Shown here: positions 1 to 5,116 of the stretch, piece by piece
Position numbering within the stretch: position 1 is the stretch's first letter
Layout of the letters: every line of letters starts with the position of its first letter
Assembly (NCBI GenBank): GCA_020328135.1
Contig: JAIXNA010000028.1
Coordinates: 1 to 8,702, forward strand
Source of the DNA: Candidatus Endomicrobiellum dinenymphae
Lineage (GTDB): Bacteria; Elusimicrobiota; Endomicrobiia; Endomicrobiales; Endomicrobiaceae
Direction of reading: 5' to 3'
Length of the DNA stretch: 8,702 nt
Position numbers and translations under genes: made by a program
Notes under the pieces: generated by a model
Databases searched by the model: none
Told to the model about the DNA's origin: nothing
Seen by the model: only the letters and a program-made list of their open reading frames with translations

Positions 1-247
1 ATGCCTTATGACACAACACACACTGCCACCCTCCGATTAAGACCTTCAGGGTCAGGTTGCTAAGGAAGAACAGCTTGTTTCAGAGAAAGGGGAATTTACT
101 ACAATGTTAAAATTGACTACGTTGTCGAATTTAACATTGTAGTAAATTCCCCTTTCTCTGAAACAAGCTGTTCTTCCTTAGCAACCTGACCCTGAAGGTC
201 TTAATCGGAGGGTGGCAGTGTGTGTTGTGTCATACTGCATTTTGTTG
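1..247. repeat. Long inverted repeat, copies A (1-111) and B (130-247), 18-nt loop
   Basis: Positions 1-111 are the reverse complement of 130-240, with mismatches only at pairs 5/236 and 6/235. The 18-nt loop is 112-129. Weaker similarity to the flank of copy C continues in B to about 247, with one extra T. Copy A may continue left of the window. The unit looks less AT-rich than the genes around it, and no reading frame in it resembles a known protein. Transcribed from either strand it would fold into a very stable hairpin. It could be an intergenic repeat family or non-autonomous element; I do not recognise the family. A fold-back amplification or assembly artefact is a real alternative. Confidence 0.93.
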
Positions 248-267
248 CATCTTGTATGATTTACTCC

Positions 268-307
268 AACGCCAAAGAGTTTGGCTTAAGCCAAACTCTT
301 TGGCGTT
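268..307. repeat. 40-bp perfect palindrome between repeat copies B and C
   Basis: The left half AACGCCAAAGAGTTTGGCTT (268-287) is followed immediately by its exact reverse complement (288-307). As RNA it would form an 18-bp stem with a UUAA loop. No T-run follows on either strand, so it is not a standard intrinsic terminator. It could be a transcript-end stabiliser, a protein-binding site or a remnant of a mobile repeat. Confidence 0.9.
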
Positions 308-328
308 ATTAACTTCATTGTACCAGCT

Positions 329-362
329 CTCAAAATGCGCGATGCGTGTTTTTGAGGTTTTT
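329..362 (+). terminator. Possible intrinsic terminator or hairpin upstream of rpsT
   Basis: CTCAAAA (329-335) pairs with TTTTGAG (350-356). CGC (338-340) pairs with GCG (344-346) inside, and GTTTTT follows at 357-362. The outer stem is mostly A-T and there is an internal loop, so strength is uncertain. It could end transcription entering from the left before the rpsT promoter. Confidence 0.35.
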
Positions 363-502
363 CAACAAATGCCTTATGACACAACACACACTGCCACCCT
401 CCGATTAAGACCTTCAGGGTCAGGTTGCTAAGGAAGAACAGCTTGTTTCAGAGAAAGGGGAATTTACTACAATGTTAAAATTGACTACGTTGTCGAATTT
501 AA
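363..502 (+). repeat. Third copy (C) of the same repeat, in the forward orientation
   Basis: Positions 369-502 are identical to 1-134, including the 18-nt loop of the A/B hairpin. The segment CAACAAATGC at 363-372 has a near match, reversed, at the outer end of copy B. Copies B and C are therefore also inverted with respect to each other, about 115 nt apart. Identity with A stops at 502, just before the -10 box of the rpsT promoter. The exact identity of A and C points to a recent duplication or gene conversion, or to an artefact. Confidence 0.93.
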
Positions 503-510
503 TGTATAAT
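481..510 (+). promoter_or_regulatory. Sigma70-type promoter of rpsT
   Basis: TTGACT at 481-486 and a consensus TATAAT at 505-510 are separated by 18 nt, which predicts a start near 517 and a leader of about 48 nt. The -35 box lies inside repeat copy C and the -10 box just beyond the repeat edge. Copy A has the same TTGACT at 113-118, but its sequence diverges before any -10, so only copy C makes a promoter. Confidence 0.75.
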
Positions 511-564
511 CCCTGAGTTGTTAGGTACGATATTTTCAACAAGATTTCGAAAGGATGGGGTAAA

Positions 565-846
565 ATGGCAAAACTTAAAACGGGCAGGCATACATCTGCT
601 CTTAAAGAAGCAAGAAAAGCGAAGAGAAGAACTGACCGAAATGCAGCAACTAAAAGCAAAATAAGAACTGCGATAAAGAGAGTTGAAACTGCTGTGAAGA
701 ATAACAACGTAAAGGTAGCATTAGAGCAGTTGGCTGTAGCATTTTCACGATGGGATAAAGCAGCAAGGAAGAATGTAGTACACCATAAAGCAGCTTCAAA
801 CCAAAAAGCAAGATTATCTAGGCTTGTAGCAGAAATAAAGAAATAA
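565..846 (+). CDS. rpsT: Small ribosomal subunit protein bS20
   Basis: This 93-residue, lysine- and arginine-rich protein has the S20 pattern. It starts MAKLKTGRHTSALKEARKAK, continues with long basic helices, and contains the NVVHHKAASNQKARLSRLV segment that matches the conserved IHKNKAARHKANL region of S20. The family is usually 85-95 residues, so it is full length. bS20 binds 16S rRNA and helps early 30S assembly. The start is supported by AAGGATGG (551-558) upstream and by the conserved N-terminus. It is a single-gene unit with its own promoter at 481-510 and converges on pckG. The gene looks intact. Confidence 0.96.
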   Translation: MAKLKTGRHTSALKEARKAKRRTDRNAATKSKIRTAIKRVETAVKNNNVKVALEQLAVAFSRWDKAARKNVVHHKAASNQKARLSRLVAEIKK

Positions 847-1091
847 TTTCTGATCAGAACCAAGAAAAAGCTGCTGCTTTAAAAACAACGGTCTTTTTGT
901 TTTCTTAAGTTTCACATGTAGTCGACATGAAAAATATTCTCACAGCGAGAAAGAATTTCTGATCTCACATGCTCTCCCCGATAAAAGACATTCGCGGATA
1001 AACGCCTACCGCTCTCTCGATGTCCCCGGCAATACCTTCGATATCGCCACCCCTTTCAAAGAAAGGGGAATTAAAAAAGTATCTACAAAAA
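847..1091. other. Gene-free convergent spacer with small inverted repeats
   Basis: No coding sequence is supported here. It begins with the 12-bp palindrome TTCTGATCAGAA (848-859). Weak A-T-rich hairpins around 862-905 could end rpsT and pckG transcription, but none is a clear terminator. AATTTCTGATC occurs at 845-855 and again at 954-964. TCCCCG (975-980) and CGCGGA (993-998) form an imperfect inverted repeat resembling degraded intergenic palindromes. The 970-1055 part looks more GC-rich than its surroundings, possibly the remnant of a repeat. Confidence 0.6.
1050..1068. repeat. 8-bp-stem hairpin sharing a motif with the large repeat
   Basis: CCCCTTTC (1050-1057), AAA, then GAAAGGGG (1061-1068) form a perfect 8-bp stem with a 3-nt loop. 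It lies just beyond the 3' end of pckG, but no T-run follows on the pckG strand, so it is not a typical terminator. The 12-mer GAAAGGGGAATT at 1061-1072 also occurs in the large repeat at 85-96 and 453-464, and reversed at 145-156. Confidence 0.7.
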
Positions 1092-2861
1092 TTACACTCC
1101 AAGTTTATTCTTAAGTTCTGCCAAATAATTATTTAATTCTTGCGGTATTTTGTTGCCAAACTTAGCGTAAAACTCTTCTATCATTACTATTTCTTTTTTC
1201 CAATCTTCTTTATCAACTCTCAACAATTTTGCCATTGTTTCTTTTTTGATATCTAAACCATTTAAATCTATAGCATTATCTTCCGGAAACAAGCCTATTT
1301 CAGACTCTACAACTCCGGTTTTTCCTTCGACTCTGTCTATCATCCATTTTATGATTCTAGAATTATCTCTAAAGCCCGGCCACATAAATTTACCATCTTC
1401 ATCTTTTCTAAACCAGTTTACCATAAATATTTTAGGAAGTTTTTTCGCTTTTTTGCCTATATTAAGCCAGTGTTGAAAATAATCACCCATATTGTACCCA
1501 CAGAAAGGAAGCATAGCCATCGGATCTCGCCTGACAGCGCCTACCTGCTCCGTCGAGGCTGCGGTTGTTTCCGAACCTATTATAGATGCTGTAAATACGC
1601 CGGCGTTCCAGTTTTTTGCTTCATACACAAGTGGAATAGTGCTTCGCCTGCGCCCCCCAAAAATTATACCTGAAATAGGTACACCACTAGGGTTATCGTA
1701 TTCCGGGGAAAGCGTTGGACAATTATAAATTGAAACAGTAAATCTCGAATTAAGATGAGCGGCAGGTTTATCTGAATTTTTATCATATTTTTGTCCCTGC
1801 CAATCAGTTAAATCTGATGGAATTTCCTTAGAAACACCTTCCCACCAAGGAATATTATTGCTATTATCAACAGCCGTGTTCGTAAATAAAGTAGGGAAAA
1901 ACTTATCATTCTTAAGAGTTCTCATCATAACAGGATTTGTGTTTACGCCTGTCCCCGGAGCAACCCCAAAAAATCCCGCTTCAGGATTAATTGCATAAAG
2001 CTGCCCATCTTCACCAACATTAACCCAAGCTATATCGTCCCCCAGTGTCCATACTTTATAACCTTCAATTACAGGCTCTAAAAGAGCAAGATTAGTTTTA
2101 CCGCATGCAGATGGAAAAGCTCCGAGGAAATATGTTACTTTTCCATCAGGAGCTTGTACGCCTATGATAATCATATGTTCGGCAAGCCACCCTTCCTGAT
2201 AGCCTAAGTAAGAACCTATTCTAAGCGAATAGCACTTTTTGCCTAGCAAAGCGTTCCCACCATAACCGGAACCAAAGCTCATAACAAGATTTTCATGAGG
2301 GAAATGCATAATAAATCTTCTATCAGGATTTACATCGCCGATTGAATGTATTCCTCTAAAAAAATCGGAAGAATTGCTGATTCTTTCAACAGCTTGTTTA
2401 CCAACGCGAGACATAACTCTCATGCTTAAAGCAACATATACAGAATCCGTTACTTGAACGCAGTTCTTTGCATACTTTGATTGAGGAGTCCCCATAACAA
2501 AAGGTATAACATACATCGTCCTTCCCTTCATTGCACCTTTGAGAAGTCCCATCATTTTTTCTTTCGCTGAGCTTGGCTCCAACCAATTGTTATTTGGTCC
2601 AGCCTGCTCTTTCGTAGGAGTACAAACAAAAGTTAAATGCTCTGTACGAGCAACATCGTTTGGATTTGAACGATGATAATATGAACTTGGATATTCTTGC
2701 ACATTTAGCTTTTTTAAAACAACCCTTCCGTCAACTTCAGATTTTTGAGCAAGACTTGTTAATCTCTCGGCTTCTTCTTGAGATCCATCCATTATATAAA
2801 CTTCATCCGGTTGCAAAAGATCCTGCATTTCTTTTATAAACAATTCAATTGACGTTGCCAT
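1092..2861 (-). CDS. pckG: Phosphoenolpyruvate carboxykinase, GTP-dependent
   Basis: This 589-residue cytoplasmic enzyme interconverts oxaloacetate + GTP with PEP + CO2 + GDP. In anaerobes it may run in the carboxylating, GTP-forming direction. Visible motifs are ARTEH (71-75, substrate Arg), SGYGGNALLGKK (198-209), the metal-ligand region AEHM (His229), the P-loop FPSACGKTN (249-257) with the reactive Cys253, kinase-2 TLGDDIAW (272-279), PGTGVNTNP (302-310) and FGGRRRSTIPLVYEA (401-415). Length is normal for the GTP class and unlike the ATP class. The guanine-binding segment reads MWPGFRDN (493-500), where the family normally has Gly at the position of Arg498. The start follows AAGGAG in good position. 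It is the last gene of the operon, 23 nt after ndk. Confidence 0.97.
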   Translation of the reverse strand: MATSIELFIKEMQDLLQPDEVYIMDGSQEEAERLTSLAQKSEVDGRVVLKKLNVQEYPSSYYHRSNPNDVARTEHLTFVCTPTKEQAGPNNNWLEPSSAKEKMMGLLKGAMKGRTMYVIPFVMGTPQSKYAKNCVQVTDSVYVALSMRVMSRVGKQAVERISNSSDFFRGIHSIGDVNPDRRFIMHFPHENLVMSFGSGYGGNALLGKKCYSLRIGSYLGYQEGWLAEHMIIIGVQAPDGKVTYFLGAFPSACGKTNLALLEPVIEGYKVWTLGDDIAWVNVGEDGQLYAINPEAGFFGVAPGTGVNTNPVMMRTLKNDKFFPTLFTNTAVDNSNNIPWWEGVSKEIPSDLTDWQGQKYDKNSDKPAAHLNSRFTVSIYNCPTLSPEYDNPSGVPISGIIFGGRRRSTIPLVYEAKNWNAGVFTASIIGSETTAASTEQVGAVRRDPMAMLPFCGYNMGDYFQHWLNIGKKAKKLPKIFMVNWFRKDEDGKFMWPGFRDNSRIIKWMIDRVEGKTGVVESEIGLFPEDNAIDLNGLDIKKETMAKLLRVDKEDWKKEIVMIEEFYAKFGNKIPQELNNYLAELKNKLGV

Positions 2862-2884
2862 ATCTTATTCTCCTTGTAAAAGCA

Positions 2885-3406
2885 TCATTCAAACTGTGCC
2901 CAAACAGTTTTTTCTCCTTTCCCTGCAACAATTTTTTTCGTAGGATATATTGAGTTAACTATCTCGTCTGGCTGAAACCACAACTTGATTTCTCTTTCTG
3001 CTTCTGACGGATCTGAAGAACAGTGGACAACGTTTTCATAAACTCCTTTTGTTGTTATTCTTCCGTATGCGCCTCTGATTGAAATAGGATCTGCTTCTTC
3101 GGGATTCGTTGCACCGGCAATTTTTCTCATTCTTGCAATGGCATCCTCTCCTTGATATACAAACGCTATAACTCTATCCCAAGGTTCGCCGTATATTTTA
3201 CCCTGAATATAATCTACAAGCTCGCCAAAAAATGGCTTATCTTTAAGCTGATAATAATGCGCCTCTGCCAGCTTTTTGCTTACTTTTACCGCTTTTGCAC
3301 CTATGATAACCATTCTTGCTTCTGAAAGTTTAGTCAAAATATTTCCTGTTAAAGATTTTTTAACTCCATCCGGTTTAATCAAAATTAAAAGCTGCTCTGT
3401 TATCAT
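2885..3406 (-). CDS. ndk: Nucleoside diphosphate kinase, long form
   Basis: This enzyme transfers the gamma phosphate between nucleoside di- and triphosphates through a phosphohistidine. Key residues are visible: Lys11 in LILIKPDGV, Tyr51, Arg111 in ISIRGAYGR, Asn125, and catalytic His128 in ENVVHCSSD followed by EAEREI. At 173 residues it exceeds the usual 140-150. An insertion around GKIYGEPWDR (69-78) and a C-terminal extension after LWFQPDE account for the excess, as in the longer NDKs of some bacteria and archaea. Its ATG directly abuts the pssA stop, and its AGGGAGGG ribosome site lies inside the pssA 3' end, which suggests translational coupling. The adjacent GTP-dependent pckG suggests it balances GTP and ATP pools. 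Confidence 0.93.
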   Translation of the reverse strand: MITEQLLILIKPDGVKKSLTGNILTKLSEARMVIIGAKAVKVSKKLAEAHYYQLKDKPFFGELVDYIQGKIYGEPWDRVIAFVYQGEDAIARMRKIAGATNPEEADPISIRGAYGRITTKGVYENVVHCSSDPSEAEREIKLWFQPDEIVNSIYPTKKIVAGKGEKTVWAQFE

Positions 3407-4198
3407 TTATTGCCCTCCCTTTTTCAAACTAATTTTTCTTTGATAAGCTCTATAACACCTTGCCCCAGTAAATACTATCCCCGAAAGAGCATACAAAATA
3501 AATAATACAAAAATGATATTTTGCGGAAACGCAATCATAAGAAATATTAATATTATTATCAAAACTAAAAGTCTAAATGCTTTAGGTTTTGAAAGATTCA
3601 TTTTTTTAAATGAAACATACTGGACATTTGAAACCATAAGCCAAGATAAAATTATCATTACAACAGGCATTGTTTTAAAAAAAATAGGCATATTTTTCAT
3701 CAAGAGAGGTATCGTCTTAAACGTTAAAGACTGCCCGGGATCTAATAATTCATAACTTAGAACAAATGATATCAGAAGACCGGCCGAAGCAGGCGTAGGC
3801 AATCCCATAAAAGAAGCATGTGTCACATTATCTTTGGCTTGAACATTAAACTTTGCAAGTCTTAAGCCGCTACATAAGACAAACAGCACCGCAATTGTCA
3901 TACCAATCTTTCCCATCTTATTTAAAACAAGCTGATACATCATCACAGATGGCGCAACGCCAAAGGACACCAAATCGCTTAAAGAATCCAGTTGAATTCC
4001 AAATTCGCTTGTCGTACTTGTAAGTCTCGCAACCCTACCGTCCATTATATCGCAAACTATCGCAAGTACGAGAAGCCATGCTGCTTTTGTAAAATCTCCG
4101 TCGATTGACGACATCACCGATAAATAACCGCAAGACATATTACCGCATGTAAAAAGACTGGGTATTATATAAATACCTTTTTTAAGTTTTTCGCTCAT
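3407..4198 (-). CDS. pssA: CDP-diacylglycerol-serine O-phosphatidyltransferase (type II)
   Basis: This is an integral membrane enzyme of the CDP-alcohol phosphatidyltransferase family. It joins CDP-diacylglycerol and serine to give phosphatidylserine and CMP. The family signature is complete: Asp50, Asp53-Gly54, Ala57-Arg58, Gly67, Asp71 and Asp75 within CDIMDGRVARL...FGIQLDSLSD. The N-terminal IIPSLFTCGNMSCGYLS is typical of PssA rather than of PgsA. Several hydrophobic segments follow, notably about 39-50, 93-110, 175-190 and 207-245, ending in a basic tail. Length of 263 is normal. The start has AGGGAA seven bases upstream. It follows psd after a 132-nt gap and is fused tail-to-head with ndk. 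Serine specificity is inferred from family similarity and the neighbouring psd. Confidence 0.95.
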   Translation of the reverse strand: MSEKLKKGIYIIPSLFTCGNMSCGYLSVMSSIDGDFTKAAWLLVLAIVCDIMDGRVARLTSTTSEFGIQLDSLSDLVSFGVAPSVMMYQLVLNKMGKIGMTIAVLFVLCSGLRLAKFNVQAKDNVTHASFMGLPTPASAGLLISFVLSYELLDPGQSLTFKTIPLLMKNMPIFFKTMPVVMIILSWLMVSNVQYVSFKKMNLSKPKAFRLLVLIIILIFLMIAFPQNIIFVLFILYALSGIVFTGARCYRAYQRKISLKKGGQ

Positions 4199-4330
4199 CG
4201 CAATTCCCTATTTGATTACAGTCAAACGTTTTTATATCGGCACATATCTTCTGGATATTTCGCTGTGCTCAATATTGACGACAAAGACACATATCGTTGT
4301 CGCCTATTAAAGACCCTCGATGACAAACTC
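4199..4330 (-). other. Intra-operon spacer between psd and pssA with hairpins
   Basis: This is an unusually long gap inside an otherwise tight operon. GCAC (4240-4243)/GTGC (4265-4268) encloses ATATC (4244-4248)/GATAT (4254-4258), giving a bulged hairpin. CGACAA (4279-4284) pairs with TTGTCG (4297-4302). TTTGATTACAGTCAAA (4211-4226) is a partial dyad just before the pssA ribosome site. None is followed by a T-run in the direction of transcription, and I see no good internal promoter. Confidence 0.5.
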
Positions 4331-4960
4331 CTAGCTTGAAGAATCCATTAGAGTTGCAAAAATTGTTATCCCAGACACAACTTTATCACCCTGTTTAACT
4401 TTAATATTAACATTTCTTGGCATGTGCATATCAACCTGAGAACTAAACTTTATAACACCTATTTTATCGCCGGTATTTAAGATATCGCCGGACTTCACCC
4501 ATACAACGCATCTTCTAGCAAGTACCCCTGCGACTTGTTTAACAAGATATGTCCCGTTTTCATTTCCTATTGTTATGATATTTTGTTCATTTACTATATG
4601 CGCTTGCGGTTCCATAGCTTTGAGAAATTTTCCGAGCTTATGCTCAACTTTTACAACCTTCCCTGCAACAGGCGAGCGTTGTAAATGTACATCTAAAACA
4701 GATAAAAATACCCTGATAACTTTTTCTGTTTCGTTTTCGCTTACTTCTAAAACAGTGCCATTGCAAGGCGACAGAATTAAACCATTACCTTTTGTTATAT
4801 CTATTTTTGGATCTCTAAAAAAATATAAGCAAAACAATGAAACTAGCATACACAAAATACCTATCATGCTTGCAACTACGCCAAATCCTGAAACAAACAA
4901 TAATAATCCCAAAACAAGCGGAATTATAATAAACGGATAACCTTCTTTGACAAATTGCAT
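4331..4960 (-). CDS. psd: Phosphatidylserine decarboxylase proenzyme, small type
   Basis: This pyruvoyl enzyme converts phosphatidylserine to phosphatidylethanolamine at the membrane, the step after PssA. With the ATG at 4960 it has 209 residues, normal for the short Psd class. A further 16 codons upstream (to 5008) stay open, but MQFVKEGYPF is the family-like N-terminus and AAAGGGG sits 7 nt before it. Two hydrophobic segments (about 8-24 and 27-48) precede FFRDP (47-51). LDVHLQRSPVAG (89-100) contains the Asp90/His92 charge-relay region. The self-cleavage region reads KFSSQVD (171-177), whereas this class normally has Gly-Ser. Ser174 would become the pyruvoyl group, but Gly is replaced by Ser173. 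It is first in the operon and probably, though not certainly, active. Confidence 0.92.
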   Translation of the reverse strand: MQFVKEGYPFIIIPLVLGLLLFVSGFGVVASMIGILCMLVSLFCLYFFRDPKIDITKGNGLILSPCNGTVLEVSENETEKVIRVFLSVLDVHLQRSPVAGKVVKVEHKLGKFLKAMEPQAHIVNEQNIITIGNENGTYLVKQVAGVLARRCVVWVKSGDILNTGDKIGVIKFSSQVDMHMPRNVNIKVKQGDKVVSGITIFATLMDSSS

Positions 4961-5008
4961 TTCCAATCCCCTTTTATAAGAACAATGACAACCTAATAAA
5001 ATACGCAC

Positions 5009-5025
5009 TATCTACTATGTAGATA
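5009..5025. promoter_or_regulatory. Dyad at the start of the psd operon leader
   Basis: TATCTAC (5009-5015), TAT, then GTAGATA (5019-5025) form a perfect 7-bp dyad with a 3-nt centre. It lies immediately downstream of the predicted transcription start near 5027. That is a good position for a repressor operator or a 5'-end hairpin. No regulator can be named. Confidence 0.45.
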
Positions 5026-5033
5026 TCCTCGGG

Positions 5034-5063
5034 ATTCTACCAAAAATAACAGCGCAATGTCAA
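5034..5063 (-). promoter_or_regulatory. Sigma70-type promoter of the psd-pssA-ndk-pckG operon
   Basis: Read on the minus strand, a consensus TTGACA (5063-5058) is followed after 18 nt by TAGAAT (5039-5034). The start would be near 5027, giving a leader of about 67 nt before the psd ATG at 4960. It is the best promoter on this strand between prfB and pckG. Confidence 0.7.
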
Positions 5064-5075
5064 AACAAGAAATCA

Positions 5076-5099
5076 TTGAAAAATAAGCGCTTTTTTCAA
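5076..5099 (-). terminator. A-T-rich hairpin after prfB, possible terminator
   Basis: TTGAAAAA (5076-5083) and TTTTTCAA (5092-5099) form a perfect 8-bp stem. The 8-nt loop contains AGCGCT. It lies 18 bases past the prfB stop and just upstream of the psd promoter, where a terminator is expected. The stem is weak and its own 3' arm supplies the T-run, so it may only slow transcription. Confidence 0.35.
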
Positions 5100-5116
5100 A
5101 ATATTCCGGAGAGGTA

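Noticed and set aside
222..431. 69-codon open frame across the repeat cluster
   Set aside because: It runs through the inverted repeat and the palindrome, resembles no known protein and has no ribosome site. It reflects repeat composition.
1..502. CRISPR array or toxin-antitoxin locus in the repeat cluster
   Set aside because: The repeats are three long units in mixed orientation with no regular spacers, and no cas or toxin-like gene is nearby.
420..863. 147-codon minus-strand frame overlapping rpsT
   Set aside because: It is the antisense shadow of bS20, a clear ribosomal protein gene with its own promoter and ribosome site.
1050..1068. Hairpin as the pckG terminator
   Set aside because: No T-run follows the stem on the pckG strand; the A/T-rich tract lies on the wrong side. 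It is kept only as a repeat-like hairpin.
3001..3024. NDK losing a conserved Asp after the catalytic His (HCSSD instead of HGSD)
   Set aside because: Long-form NDKs commonly vary here, and a nearby Asp and the EAEREI helix are retained, so it is not evidence of decay.
3407..4198. PssA mistaken for PgsA or another CDP-alcohol transferase
   Set aside because: The N-terminal PSLFTCGNMSCGY pattern, the length and the adjacency to psd all favour phosphatidylserine synthase.
4211..4226. FNR/CRP-like operator TTGATTACAGTCAA before pssA
   Set aside because: One half-site has a mismatch, it overlaps the region next to the ribosome site, and no nearby promoter is seen. It is too weak to call.
4961..5008. 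Extended psd start 16 codons upstream
   Set aside because: The extra residues do not look like a Psd N-terminus, while the ATG at 4960 has AAAGGGG correctly placed and the family-like MQFVKEGYPF.
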